Below are positions 8,343-17,222 of a stretch of DNA of 42,430 nucleotides, one piece after another. The notes below the pieces were generated by a model. It ran no database searches. It saw only the letters and a program-made list of their open reading frames with translations, and had not been told where the DNA came from. The stretch comes from Microcaldota archaeon (GTDB lineage: Archaea > Micrarchaeota > Micrarchaeia > Anstonellales > Bilamarchaeaceae), in assembly GCA_018812625.1 (NCBI GenBank), contig JAHJDH010000024.1:1-42430 (forward strand). Direction: 5' to 3'. A program made the position numbers and the translations under genes. Each line of letters opens with the position of its first letter. Positions within the stretch are counted from its first letter, which is position 1.

Positions 8343-8804
8343 TTAGTATGTTTTCCCAATTTTTCTTTTCCATTCCTTGAGAAGCTCAACACATTCTGCT
8401 CTCATGAAATCCCCTCTGATCTTAACTTTTGATTTTCCCTGTTTTTTCATCATCTTGCAGCTTATTGTAAGCTCTGAAAACCCAAGTTTTTTCACATCGG
8501 AAATAGTCGTTCCATAAACAATTGCACCAATTCTTGCCCAGTGGATTGCTGAAAAGCACATTGGACAAGGTTCAGTAGTCGAATAGATCGCGCAGCCAGA
8601 AAGGTCAAAAGTCCCTAATTTTTTGCATGCCTTTCTAATTGCATTGATCTCAGCATGGTTTGTAGAATCCTGCTTTTCAAAAACAGTATTGTGGCTGGCT
8701 GCAACTACTTTCCCATTTTTCACAATGCATGCTCCAAACGGAGAATTTCCCTTTGTAAATCCTTTCTGTGCAATTTTGATTGCATTTCTCATAAATTCCT
8801 TCAT
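8343..8804 (-). CDS. Cytidine/guanine deaminase superfamily (guanine deaminase-like)
   Basis: A 153-residue zinc-dependent deaminase. HAE at 50-52 carries the zinc histidine and the catalytic glutamate, and PCPMC at 79-83 gives the two zinc cysteines. The length, the NTVFEKQDSTNHAEINAIR context and the tail D-x-x-K-x-G-F resemble bacterial GuaD guanine deaminases (guanine to xanthine) more than tRNA-adenosine deaminases. Substrate is still uncertain. Its ATG overlaps the DUF63 stop (ATGA), so it is translationally coupled to the upstream membrane protein. A terminator-like hairpin follows. Confidence 0.8.
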   Translation of the reverse strand: MKEFMRNAIKIAQKGFTKGNSPFGACIVKNGKVVAASHNTVFEKQDSTNHAEINAIRKACKKLGTFDLSGCAIYSTTEPCPMCFSAIHWARIGAIVYGTTISDVKKLGFSELTISCKMMKKQGKSKVKIRGDFMRAECVELLKEWKRKIGKTY

Positions 8805-9634
8805 GCTCCAAGCACCATCCTAAGTATGTCCCGGATTCCAGGCGCAAAGCCCATAATCATCAAAACAAGCGCAATGAAATATTTGTCTTCCTGATCCATT
8901 TTTTCTTCGCGAAGAACATGTATTGCTGCAAATGCAATAGCGCATTTAACTAAATAAAACACAAAAAATGTCCCTCCGAAATTTCCAATTGCAGCAGAGA
9001 AAACATGCTGTTCAAAATACTGGATTCCTGAAATCTTTGAGAAAAAATCTATTACAAAAAATGTTGCTGCCCCATCAAGAGCCTGGCCTGCAACAACGGC
9101 TGTATATATCTTGTCTTTGCAATATCTATATGCAATATATGCTGGAATAGCTGCAAGTATGAATATTGGAAGCGAATAAACCAGGTATTCCATAAATGGA
9201 AGAAGCAATAAGAAATGCGGAAGCCAGAGTCCAATACCAACCCATGCAAGAAGATCCATTCTTTTTATTCTGTAAAGTATTGCCATTGATATGAAAAGCA
9301 GCCCTGCAGTAACCAGGTAAATTCCAGGACTTACTGTGAGGTATCCATAAGCATAAATTCCGCTATCAAGCACAAATTCGTGAATTGGGGAGACTGCCTG
9401 GAAAACATTATTGTCAATTGCATCAGTCAGGCTGCGAAGAGTTGAGCCTAGCAAAACAAATGCAAGTATGCTTTTGACGAAATTCTCGTCTATTGCAATT
9501 TTTCCTTTGAGAACTCTGCTAATTAGATAAACCGATCCAATGGCAATTATTGCATAAACCAGGGTGTTTACCACATTATACCCTGTTTTACTCCAAATTG
9601 GATCAATAAAGTAATCAGTTATAAAATTTTCCAT
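8801..9634 (-). CDS. DUF63 family archaeal membrane protein
   Basis: A 277-residue polytopic membrane protein with about eight hydrophobic helices. DUF63 hallmarks are the N-terminal WSKTGYNVVNTLVYA, the central GQALDGAATF and the C-terminal APGIRDILRM. The family is restricted to Archaea and has no known function. It overlaps the deaminase start by 4 nt. The divergent RNase P gene starts only 12 nt away, so the two promoters must lie inside each other's coding sequence or be very short. Confidence 0.85.
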   Translation of the reverse strand: MENFITDYFIDPIWSKTGYNVVNTLVYAIIAIGSVYLISRVLKGKIAIDENFVKSILAFVLLGSTLRSLTDAIDNNVFQAVSPIHEFVLDSGIYAYGYLTVSPGIYLVTAGLLFISMAILYRIKRMDLLAWVGIGLWLPHFLLLLPFMEYLVYSLPIFILAAIPAYIAYRYCKDKIYTAVVAGQALDGAATFFVIDFFSKISGIQYFEQHVFSAAIGNFGGTFFVFYLVKCAIAFAAIHVLREEKMDQEDKYFIALVLMIMGFAPGIRDILRMVLGA

Positions 9635-9646
9635 CGTACCATCTGC

Positions 9647-9946
9647 ATGGACAATAGGCGCAAGAAAGTTATTAAATCAAGTGTCCGCTCTTCTGTAACT
9701 GATTTGGTGCGCATGGCCCAAAAGACATATAGTTCGAAGAATGCGACCAGATCGTCTAGATACATCAAGATGGCACTGGATTTAATCAAAAAACACAAGG
9801 TGCGCCTTCCAAAAGAACTCAAAAACAGTTTTTGTAAAAAATGCTGCATAGTATGGATTCCAGGCAAGACAATCAATGTCACTTATGACAAAAAGAACGA
9901 ATGCCTTCGGATCAAGTGCCAATGCGGACATTCAAAAAGGCTTTAA
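9647..9946 (+). CDS. rnp4: RNase P protein component 4 (Rpp21/Rpr2 family)
   Basis: A 99-residue basic protein with an N-terminal helical domain (about 10-55) and a zinc ribbon made from CKKC (63-66) followed by WIPG and a CQCGH end (91-95). This is the usual layout of archaeal Rpp21, which binds Rpp29 and the specificity domain of RNase P RNA during tRNA 5' maturation. The last cysteine pair is spaced CxC(G)H rather than CxxC. It lies 25 nt before GGPP synthase, whose TATA box overlaps the end of this gene. Confidence 0.85.
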   Translation: MDNRRKKVIKSSVRSSVTDLVRMAQKTYSSKNATRSSRYIKMALDLIKKHKVRLPKELKNSFCKKCCIVWIPGKTINVTYDKKNECLRIKCQCGHSKRL

Positions 9947-9949
9947 ATA
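9942..9949 (+). promoter_or_regulatory. TATA box of GGPP synthase
   Basis: TTTAAATA sits about 26 nt before the ATG at 9972, overlapping the stop of the RNase P gene. The spacing predicts transcription starting at or within a few bases of the start codon (leaderless mRNA). Confidence 0.55.
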
Positions 9950-9971
9950 GCTCTTCGCACAAGGTTAGTTT

Positions 9972-10949
9972 ATGGATTGCCCTCACATCAAGTCATATCT
10001 ATTGAGTATAGAACAATTGATGCAGGATACCCTCAATGCAGAGGATGAGAGAATCTATGGTCTTCTTGCTCCTTATGTTATGCGTGGTGGAAAGAGAATT
10101 CGTCCAACTTTGGCTCTTCTTGCATGCGGTGCTACTGGCGGCAAATATGAATCAGTTCTTGAGCCTGCAGCAATCATTGAATTATTCCATAACTTTACTT
10201 TAATCCACGACGATATAGAAGATGATTCAGAGTTCAGGCGTGGCAAGCCCACACTCCACATAACCCACGGGCTTCCAATGGCATTGAATTCCGGTGATGC
10301 CCTCTACACACTAATCTGGAAAAAAATTGTTTCCCTGAATCTTGAGCCTGCAAAGCTTCTTGAGCTTCAAAAGCTCTATGCAAATGCCTTCAAGAAAGTT
10401 GTTGATGGCCAGGGAATCGAAATTTCGTGGATACAGTTCGACAAATTCGATGTTTCAGAAGAGGAGTATTTCCAGATGATTGGTGGCAAGACCTCTGCAC
10501 TGATAGGCCTTTCATGCGAACTTGGAGCACTATTTGGAGATGGCACTCACAATTCCAATTTCCGGGAATTTGGAGAAAATATTGGAGCAGCATTTCAGAT
10601 CCATGATGATATTCTGAATGTCACAGGCGATTTTGAGAAATATCAAAAAGAGATTGGGGGAGATATTTCAGAAGGCAAAAGAACTCTGATGGTTGTTCAC
10701 TGTTTGAAACATGCATCTGCTGCTGATAATGAAAAACTTATCTCTATTCTCAAAAGCCATTCTAAAGAAAAAAAAGATATTGACGCAGCAATTGCTCTTC
10801 TCAATAAATATGGTTCTATTGAATATGCAATACAATACTCCATTAAGCTCATCAAAGAATCAAAATTGGCAATTGAAAAGCTTCCGGATTCTGTTGATCG
10901 GCAATCTCTCCTCTCTTTGGCCGATTATGTGATTAGTCGTGAATTATGA
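9972..10949 (+). CDS. idsA: Geranylgeranyl diphosphate synthase (short-chain polyprenyl synthase)
   Basis: A 325-residue trans-prenyltransferase that condenses IPP with allylic diphosphates to make the C20 precursor of archaeal ether lipids. The first aspartate-rich motif is DDIED (80-84) within LIHDDIED-x-x-x-RRGKPT. The GGKRIRP motif lies at 39-45 and the second aspartate-rich motif is IHDDILN near 210. The residue five positions before the first Asp is Phe75, as in known archaeal GGPP synthases where it sets chain length, so C20 is the likeliest product. It pairs functionally with the type 2 IPP isomerase at 24.8 kb. Confidence 0.9.
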   Translation: MDCPHIKSYLLSIEQLMQDTLNAEDERIYGLLAPYVMRGGKRIRPTLALLACGATGGKYESVLEPAAIIELFHNFTLIHDDIEDDSEFRRGKPTLHITHGLPMALNSGDALYTLIWKKIVSLNLEPAKLLELQKLYANAFKKVVDGQGIEISWIQFDKFDVSEEEYFQMIGGKTSALIGLSCELGALFGDGTHNSNFREFGENIGAAFQIHDDILNVTGDFEKYQKEIGGDISEGKRTLMVVHCLKHASAADNEKLISILKSHSKEKKDIDAAIALLNKYGSIEYAIQYSIKLIKESKLAIEKLPDSVDRQSLLSLADYVISREL

Positions 10950-10956
10950 AAAAGTA

Positions 10957-10964
10957 TTTAAATA
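10957..10964 (+). promoter_or_regulatory. TATA box before secreted-protein gene
   Basis: ATTTAAAT(A) lies about 25 nt before the GTG/ATG pair at 10982/10985, giving the same leaderless spacing seen at other genes in this window. Confidence 0.5.
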
Positions 10965-10984
10965 AGTTTAACTGATTCTATGTG

Positions 10985-13090
10985 ATGAACTCCCATAAAA
11001 CCATTGTTACTCTACTATTATTGATTGGAATAGTGTCTGCATTCAATCCAACAGATTATTTCTATTCTAGTGAATCCGGTATAACAATTTCTTATAGTAA
11101 TTTTACTCTGGATTCTACCAGTTATTCAGTCGTGTCATTTGATGGACAGGAAACATTTTTGCTCAAAGAAGGAGAGCCGGTTTCTGATCAAGCTGAAATC
11201 GAATCCGTTATGTATGATTATTATATTCGGGAATACTATCCATCAGACGAAGATATAGAAGAATTAGAAGATCTTGTTAAAAAATTCAATGACAGCAGAA
11301 ACGATGGTTATGATTGGAAAAACAAAGAGGAATATCTCTGTAGAGATGATGTTCTTTTTGCCAATGGTAAAATTACGGTTTCAGGAAAACCAGTTACTTG
11401 TGTGGATGAAGAAACATGCCAGCAAAATGCAATGCTTTTATATGCTGCATATGGAGAAGGGCTTGGACTTGGTTCTGTAGACCCACTTTATGATGCGATC
11501 TATGCATTTGCACCATCAAGTTTTGCAATGGATCATATTCTGGGCAATTATTCTGATAAGCTGAGCAACCTGGATGAGGATTCACTTCTAGATACAATAT
11601 CCTACATTGAAGGAACGACTGGGGACCTTAAGGATTATTCCGGAGATATAGAATCAACTATCTTTAGAAGTCCAAGAAGAGATGATCAGGATGATAAGGA
11701 TGATTGTTATCTGAAATGCTTTGGTATTTGTCCATCATTTGATCTGGATCAGGATGCAATCGATGAAATAGATGATGCTATCAGTGCCCTTTCTACTAAA
11801 ATCGAACCACTCTCTGGTTATGAGGCAACATCTTCTTCAATTTATACTCAATCAAACTCAAGAATCAACTATTCAACTACTGAATCCGCAGCAGCAGAGT
11901 ACAATTCAAAATACGCCTCTCTAAATTCTTCTGCTGAACTTGCAGTTTCTCTTGGAGATGAGGCAACATTGCATATTCTAAATTCTACCCTTGAGCAGAA
12001 TCTTGATTTACTAAAAGGATTAAAAGTTACTATTCCAAACGACATTGAAGTCCGTGACTTTTCTTCTACTGCAGATGATCTTGACTCCTACGAGGAACTT
12101 ATTGGAAAAGTTCATGATTCTTCAGCTATATTACTTGAGCAATATAACAAAACCCGAAATGCAAAGAACATGTTAAATTCATTGATTCTGGTTCTGGATA
12201 CTAAAGATCTGGATCCTGTTTCTCTTAGCAGCCTGGAGCTTCTCAAGAATCAGACTGATGATATTGATGCACAATTCCATGATGGGATTGCACTAGATGA
12301 TCTTGTTTCGCTTGAAGAAGAATACCAAGAGCTAAATGTTGATGGCCAAATGCTTCTCAAAAAAGAAAGCACTATGCCAGCAACAAAGGTTCTTCTGCTT
12401 TTCAGAGGCTTTGCTAAAAATGTAAATCAAGGCATTGCAAGTGTTGCAGAAGATACAAATGTCCTTTCAAAAGAGGAGATTTCTGAAAACCCATATCTTG
12501 CTCTTGGCGGCTTCTCAACAATACTGTTCCTTTCACTTGGTTCTCTATTGCTACTGGCATTTCTCTACATTTTGGCAACCTCGAGATTCATTATTCCAAA
12601 AACCAATCACATTCTCGCAGCTGCATTTGCATCTGTAATTGTCATTTTGCTTGGATTTAGTGCATTCACATTCCTTTTCCTGAGCAAAACTTCTTCAGAT
12701 GCAACTTTGACTGAGTTCTTATCTGACTTTGAAGAAAAAAATGAAACTGCAATTTTTGTTGATCTTCAGGATACATCTTACTCTGATGCTATTGCAATGA
12801 AATCATGTGCAAGTACTCTTGCAACTACATTTACAGATAAGAACAAGAGTTGGACACTTTATACGGTGGACTCATCGAAATGCATGCTCACAGATTCAAA
12901 TGGTCAAAACAGATCATTAACTCTCAGTGAATGCCAGGATCAGTATGTGGTCGAGCCATCATCATTTGAACTTGGCTATTCAACGTCCAACGAACCTCCA
13001 AAATTCTCGATAATTTATGAAAATAAAGCTAAGATTAGGGCAAACTTGGATTATTATGATTCATGCCCAATAGCTTCTCTCTTCAGTTGA
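10985..13090 (+). CDS. Large exported membrane-anchored hypothetical protein
   Basis: About 701 residues. The N-terminus is a signal peptide or anchor (MNSHKTIVTLLLLIGIVSA). A long acidic, Asn/Ser/Thr-rich region follows, with several possible N-glycosylation sequons and a Cys cluster (CYLKCFGICPS) near 245, then helical segments (about 270-480). Two adjacent hydrophobic helices come near 515-575 and a C-terminal Cys-containing domain follows. The track's GTG at 10982 is one codon earlier; ATG 10985 is equally good. The next gene starts 5 nt after the stop, so the two form an operon. Function unknown. The extracellular N-terminal bulk suggests a cell-surface role. Confidence 0.65.
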   Translation: MNSHKTIVTLLLLIGIVSAFNPTDYFYSSESGITISYSNFTLDSTSYSVVSFDGQETFLLKEGEPVSDQAEIESVMYDYYIREYYPSDEDIEELEDLVKKFNDSRNDGYDWKNKEEYLCRDDVLFANGKITVSGKPVTCVDEETCQQNAMLLYAAYGEGLGLGSVDPLYDAIYAFAPSSFAMDHILGNYSDKLSNLDEDSLLDTISYIEGTTGDLKDYSGDIESTIFRSPRRDDQDDKDDCYLKCFGICPSFDLDQDAIDEIDDAISALSTKIEPLSGYEATSSSIYTQSNSRINYSTTESAAAEYNSKYASLNSSAELAVSLGDEATLHILNSTLEQNLDLLKGLKVTIPNDIEVRDFSSTADDLDSYEELIGKVHDSSAILLEQYNKTRNAKNMLNSLILVLDTKDLDPVSLSSLELLKNQTDDIDAQFHDGIALDDLVSLEEEYQELNVDGQMLLKKESTMPATKVLLLFRGFAKNVNQGIASVAEDTNVLSKEEISENPYLALGGFSTILFLSLGSLLLLAFLYILATSRFIIPKTNHILAAAFASVIVILLGFSAFTFLFLSKTSSDATLTEFLSDFEEKNETAIFVDLQDTSYSDAIAMKSCASTLATTFTDKNKSWTLYTVDSSKCMLTDSNGQNRSLTLSECQDQYVVEPSSFELGYSTSNEPPKFSIIYENKAKIRANLDYYDSCPIASLFS

Positions 13091-13095
13091 TTTTC

Positions 13096-13719
13096 ATGGT
13101 AAAAAAGAAAACCAGGAAGAAAAAAACAGTAATGAAGAAAGAGCCAAAAAAGGCTCCTGAATCAACTACTGTCAAAAAAGAAGTAGTCATTGCAAAAGAG
13201 CCTGTTCTTCAAGAACCTCAAGAAACTGTTGTAACAAAAGATGTTTCTGAAAAAGGAAGCGGCCTCAAAACATTTGCACTTGCAATATTGTTTGTTGCAG
13301 TTGTAACTCTTGCGGTTTATGTTCTTTTTATCCAACCGACCGAAGGGTTTGTTCCGGGCTCAGAAGTGGACTCAGCAACATTCCTTCAAATCTTTGATTC
13401 TACTGAAAATATTTATATCGTCATGGATGTTCGTGGAGTTACTGACCCTCAGGTCAAACACAATGTTCTTCAATGCGGGGTTGACTTTGCAGCAAGCAGT
13501 GGTATGGGTCCTAAAAATGCAACTTACTTCTCTATAGGAGAGGAGGGATGCATTACTCCAAAAGGATCTTCAGAAGATGCGTACTGCTTCAATGAACTTA
13601 GACGCGGAGTGGCAATTTACATCCACGAAGGATCAACTACATCCTATCATAGCAACGGGATTCTTGTTGGAGTGGGCTCAAATTATTCACTCGGAACTTG
13701 CGGCATCCACAGGTCGTAG
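13096..13719 (+). CDS. Single-pass membrane hypothetical protein with lysine-rich cytosolic tail
   Basis: About 207 residues. It has a very basic N-terminal tail (VKKKTRKKKT...), a Pro/Glu-rich linker, one transmembrane helix near 68-90, and an outward-facing domain with four or five cysteines (near 133, 152, 167, 201) that could form disulfides. The track's start at 13063 lies inside the previous gene. ATG 13096 is 5 nt after that stop and was preferred. Its 3' end overlaps the convergent lipoprotein gene by 33 nt. The tight spacing to the large exported protein suggests they act together at the membrane. Confidence 0.6.
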   Translation: MVKKKTRKKKTVMKKEPKKAPESTTVKKEVVIAKEPVLQEPQETVVTKDVSEKGSGLKTFALAILFVAVVTLAVYVLFIQPTEGFVPGSEVDSATFLQIFDSTENIYIVMDVRGVTDPQVKHNVLQCGVDFAASSGMGPKNATYFSIGEEGCITPKGSSEDAYCFNELRRGVAIYIHEGSTTSYHSNGILVGVGSNYSLGTCGIHRS

Positions 13720-14196
13720 CTTAATGGATGTTTCAAAATTCCTATTTTTTATTACTTCTATTTCAAGATCAGTATGATCAATTCTTGTTTTTTCTCCAAA
13801 TCCGATTGTTTGGAAGTATGTTTGTTTATCTTCCATAAAGAAATCGAACTCTTGCTTTAGTACAATGCCATGGTGGCCAATATCAGCAATACTCACTTCC
13901 ATTGCTCCGTTTTTTTCTGGCATAAATCTCATAATAAATAAAATATCGCCTACATGTATGTCAACGTCACATGTTCTTTTTCCTATGCATCTGTTCAGTT
14001 TTCCAGAAATTACAGTAAGTCTTGTAATGTCCCCATGCTTTTGGGCGTCTGTTCCGCTTTGCAACTGTTCAACAATTGGCAGTTGTGTTGGAAGAGGAGT
14101 AGTCATCTGACCGCATGAACAGAGAAGTAATCCAGAAAGAGCAGCAGCTGCGGCTTTTGGAGCTACGCGATTTCTTAATGTTTTTTTAGAAATCAT
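13687..14196 (-). CDS. Predicted lipoprotein, hypothetical
   Basis: 169 residues with an N-terminal export signal (basic MISKKTLRNR, then an Ala/Leu-rich core) ending in LLLCSCGQ, which fits a lipobox-like cysteine followed by a soluble beta-rich domain. There is no recognised domain. A TATA-like TTATAAAT on the minus strand is centred about 27 nt before the ATG, which predicts a leaderless message. The gene follows aRF1 on the same strand with a 34-nt gap. Its last 33 nt overlap the convergent membrane-protein gene, which is unusual but short. Confidence 0.6.
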   Translation of the reverse strand: MISKKTLRNRVAPKAAAAALSGLLLCSCGQMTTPLPTQLPIVEQLQSGTDAQKHGDITRLTVISGKLNRCIGKRTCDVDIHVGDILFIMRFMPEKNGAMEVSIADIGHHGIVLKQEFDFFMEDKQTYFQTIGFGEKTRIDHTDLEIEVIKNRNFETSIKLRPVDAASSE

Positions 14197-14230
14197 ATAA
14201 ATTAGTGTGTATGTAAATGCTTATAAATGG

Positions 14231-15433
14231 TCATCTTGACTTGTATCTGAGAAATGCCCCAAGGCCTGCAAATCCATTTAGGAATTGAGCGCCCTCAGTA
14301 GTATTTGTTGAAATAATCTCTACTTCTATGTTGTTTGCCCTAGCAAGATCTGCAATTTCCTCAAGAAGAGATTGTTTTTCTCTTAATTTAAGTTCTCCAT
14401 CTCCAGATGGATTTGGAATGGTCTCTGGAACCTGGTCCCGAAATACTTTTCTTGCTTCATTTCCCTTTGAATCAGAATATGTTCCAACGATATGTTCTAC
14501 TCCCTCAGAAATCAAGACTTTATCTGCCTGCTTTGAAATTATTGCATTTCGAACTTGCGATTCACCATAAGTTGCAAGTCCGTCATGAACAACCTGATTA
14601 ATGAATCTGTCAATCAGGATTTTTTCCTTTATAGCTTCCTGCTCCAGGAGAATTGAATCGCACTTTGAAAGAATTTCCCGAACGCCATATTCATCGCTAT
14701 ATCCAACGTCGACAGTTCCAAGTATTTTTAGCTGATAGTTGTAGTATTTTTTCTCAATGAAATAATCCTTTATTGGTCCAGGGCCTCCAATTACTACTCC
14801 TTTGACCTTTCCAAGAAAAGCGCGGTCCATTGCTTCTCCTACTTTTTTATAGTAGTTTTCTTTTTGCTCTTCAACAAGCCTTTCATATCTCCTGGCACTC
14901 TGTCCTCCCTTTCTTACCTTTGCATGCGCAAGAGAATGAACCTTATCATCAATTTCAATATATGTTCCCTTTACTCTGGCGAGTGTGGCATCGCTTCCAT
15001 CAATTGCAACAATCCCATACGAATCAGTCGATTCTAACATGCGCAAAAGCGGCTCGAGGAAAAATTTGCTGTCGCAGCGGTAAGCTCCAATTGACAAAGG
15101 CTGAATTGGATTAACTGAAAAAAGCTCAATATCAATTTTTGCCGGGTTATCTGAAACGTTTCCTGCAAAAACTACAATTCCATCCTCTGGGGTTTTTTTG
15201 TATATCTTGAGATAGTTTAGTAATTTCTCAAGAGCCCCGCTGACGTTTAATTTTGTGGATTTTGACTTGATATTGCTTGCCTGGCCAAGTTCTTCACGGA
15301 GTTTGGTAGTTGTATCATGCAATGGAGAGCCTGCTGCTATGTATACTGAAATCAGTTCAGTTCCGCTTCCCCTATATGCCTCTAGTTTGCGTATCTGTTT
15401 TTTGAATAAATACATCTTTTCAGTTTCTGCCAT
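14231..15433 (-). CDS. prf1: Peptide chain release factor aRF1
   Basis: Class 1 release factor that reads all three stop codons and triggers peptidyl-tRNA hydrolysis. The 400-residue protein has the three expected domains: N-terminal decoding domain with NIKS at 54-57, central domain with GGQ at 176-178 in KVRKGGQSARRYERL, and a C-terminal domain that contacts ABCE1. The sequence before GGQ is more diverged than usual (KVHSLAHAKVRK). Its start overlaps the end of the carbonic anhydrase ORF by 14 nt. The overlap follows an A/T homopolymer run, so the neighbour's C-terminus may be affected. Confidence 0.93.
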   Translation of the reverse strand: MAETEKMYLFKKQIRKLEAYRGSGTELISVYIAAGSPLHDTTTKLREELGQASNIKSKSTKLNVSGALEKLLNYLKIYKKTPEDGIVVFAGNVSDNPAKIDIELFSVNPIQPLSIGAYRCDSKFFLEPLLRMLESTDSYGIVAIDGSDATLARVKGTYIEIDDKVHSLAHAKVRKGGQSARRYERLVEEQKENYYKKVGEAMDRAFLGKVKGVVIGGPGPIKDYFIEKKYYNYQLKILGTVDVGYSDEYGVREILSKCDSILLEQEAIKEKILIDRFINQVVHDGLATYGESQVRNAIISKQADKVLISEGVEHIVGTYSDSKGNEARKVFRDQVPETIPNPSGDGELKLREKQSLLEEIADLARANNIEVEIISTNTTEGAQFLNGFAGLGAFLRYKSR

Positions 15434-16028
15434 AACTCCAACCTTTACAAAATAATAAAAAAAATTTTTTCTTTATTTCAACTCTTCCATCTTCAATATA
15501 ATATTTCATCTCTATAATTTTTAACTTGCCTTCTTTCTCGAGATCTCGAACTATTTCACTTCTTCTTCGAATTTCCTCACTCGCAACGTTCATGTTGAAA
15601 ACAACCGACTCCTCGATTTTATCTACTCCTCCCTTTTCAACAGCAGGTCTTATCTTCTCAAGAATCGCTGCAATATTTGGTGGACATGGTCCGCCTTGAC
15701 AAGCTGCAGTAACTGCTCCGCATTTCTCATGGCCAAGTATAACTAGTAATGGGGTGTGAAGATGCTCAACTCCATATTCAATTGATCCGAGTGCGAGTGT
15801 GTCAACACAGTGTCCAGCGTTCATGATTACAAAAATATCTCCGACATTCACATCGAATATGAATTCCGGAACTACTCTTGAGTCTGAACATCCGATCACT
15901 GTTGCAAATGGGTGCTGTCCTTCCTTAGTCGCTTCTCTGGCACTACCAACATCTTTTTCAGCCAGTTTGCCGCTCATATATCTCTTATTTCCATCTAACA
16001 ATTTGTTTATTGCACTCTCTGCGTCCAT
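15420..16028 (-). CDS. Beta-class carbonic anhydrase
   Basis: Interconverts CO2 and bicarbonate. Zinc ligands and the catalytic dyad are complete: CSDSR with Cys47, Asp49 and Arg51, and GHEKCG with His100 and Cys103. The length of about 200 residues fits compact archaeal (cab-type) enzymes. The usual NAGN is NAGH here. An AGGTGA Shine-Dalgarno precedes the ATG. The last ~11 residues (KFFLLFCKGW...) look non-native: they arise after an AAAAAATTTTTTTT run and read through the aRF1 start. A one-base change in that run would end the protein at KKKIFFIIL and remove the overlap. A second carbonic anhydrase-like gene is divergent, 78 nt away. Confidence 0.9.
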   Translation of the reverse strand: MDAESAINKLLDGNKRYMSGKLAEKDVGSAREATKEGQHPFATVIGCSDSRVVPEFIFDVNVGDIFVIMNAGHCVDTLALGSIEYGVEHLHTPLLVILGHEKCGAVTAACQGGPCPPNIAAILEKIRPAVEKGGVDKIEESVVFNMNVASEEIRRRSEIVRDLEKEGKLKIIEMKYYIEDGRVEIKKKFFLLFCKGWSYGRN

Positions 16029-16075
16029 AATTAATTCACCTATCTAATAATCCTGGAATTAATCTCAGCAGATAT

Positions 16076-16083
16076 GTTTAAAA
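16076..16083 (+). promoter_or_regulatory. TATA box deciding the start of the tandem carbonic anhydrase
   Basis: GTTTAAAA lies about 27 nt before ATG 16107. This spacing supports 16107 as the start, rather than the ORF-track start at 16074 that falls on the TATA box itself. Confidence 0.5.
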
Positions 16084-16106
16084 TCCCTATTTACCATAAT
16101 ACTATC

Positions 16107-17219
16107 ATGTCTAGCCACATTAGAACACAAACTGGTAAAACTAGGGATGACGAAACCAAGAAAATATTGCATTTGCCTTTGAGCTCTTCACGTACACTTG
16201 AGCTTAAGGAAAAACACAGGGCAGGTGGACAAGGGGCATTAAATGCAAGAGAATCACGAGAGCTACTGCTAGGTGGAAATGTTGCTCACCAGGAAAAGGT
16301 TGTTGCTTCTGGAACTACTCCAAAAGCAAGATACAACAAGATCGTTGCCAAAGAAGCAGATTATCTGGTTGTTGCTTGTTCTGATGCAAGAAATCAAACA
16401 TTGGATTCTGAAGAAGATGCTGATAAATTAGTCGGACTTCAAATTCGGGTTGCAGGAAATGTTATTCCGAAGAGTGGAGTCTCAAGAGATGAAATCAAAG
16501 AAGCTGCAGAGGGACTTAGGGAAGGCGGGCTTGTTTTGATTACTGCTCATATTAATTGCGGTGCTGTTGCAGAGCATGTAAAATGGGAACATGGTGGATG
16601 CTGCGATACTGGCAGCGGACCTTTGAACAAATTGCTCGAGGCAGTAAAAGGAGAAAATCCAAAAGAAAACGCACTTGCACAGCTTGAGCATCTCAAGACA
16701 ATAGTCGGAGATGACAAATCTGTTGCTGCTGTTCTCTATGATTGGGAAGCTGGAACATATGAAATTCTCACTCCTGAGCCTTCTGAGCTAGTTGAAATTT
16801 TAACTTCTAAATGGGAAATGGCACACAAACGTGCAGATGATGGTACTTTGGGAGAAAGGCTTAGCGCAACTCAAAAACCACACGCAATAGTCATTGGAAG
16901 CAATGATATGCCATTTAGCGTTGATACTGTATTTGATTCAGAGCAGAACGCAATCTTCTCAACAACCGGCTCTAGCGGAGGACTTGACAATTATGATGAG
17001 GCTTCAATACTCTATGCAGTAGAGCACCTTGGAGTGCAGCATATTGCATTTGTTGCGCCAGAAAATGATTCCAATTCCGCAATGTTTGACAAGTGGGAAG
17101 CTGATATCAGATCAATGGGAGCTGTTGCAGAAAAGCTTGATTCTGGTGCATTGAAGATTACAAGATTCGGATACGATCTTTCAAACGGCGCATGCAAAGA
17201 TACACAGATGGCTGCATAG
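16107..17219 (+). CDS. Tandem beta-carbonic anhydrase-like protein, second domain degenerate
   Basis: About 370 residues in two related halves. Half 1 (about 55-225) keeps beta-carbonic anhydrase landmarks: ACSDAR with Cys91, Asp93 and Arg95, RVAGNV, AHINCGAV with His148 and Cys151, and a closing YDWEAGT. Half 2 (about 258-365) follows the same order with the ligands lost: AIVIGSNDMP where CSDSR should be, VDTVFDSEQNAIFSTTGSSG, the SILYAVEHLGVQHI counterpart of the neighbour's SIEYGVEHLHTPLL, APEND where GHEKCG should be, and GYDLSNG at the end. Half 1 may be an active enzyme; half 2 should not bind zinc. It is divergent from an ordinary carbonic anhydrase gene. Confidence 0.75.
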   Translation: MSSHIRTQTGKTRDDETKKILHLPLSSSRTLELKEKHRAGGQGALNARESRELLLGGNVAHQEKVVASGTTPKARYNKIVAKEADYLVVACSDARNQTLDSEEDADKLVGLQIRVAGNVIPKSGVSRDEIKEAAEGLREGGLVLITAHINCGAVAEHVKWEHGGCCDTGSGPLNKLLEAVKGENPKENALAQLEHLKTIVGDDKSVAAVLYDWEAGTYEILTPEPSELVEILTSKWEMAHKRADDGTLGERLSATQKPHAIVIGSNDMPFSVDTVFDSEQNAIFSTTGSSGGLDNYDEASILYAVEHLGVQHIAFVAPENDSNSAMFDKWEADIRSMGAVAEKLDSGALKITRFGYDLSNGACKDTQMAA

Positions 17220-17222
17220 TTG

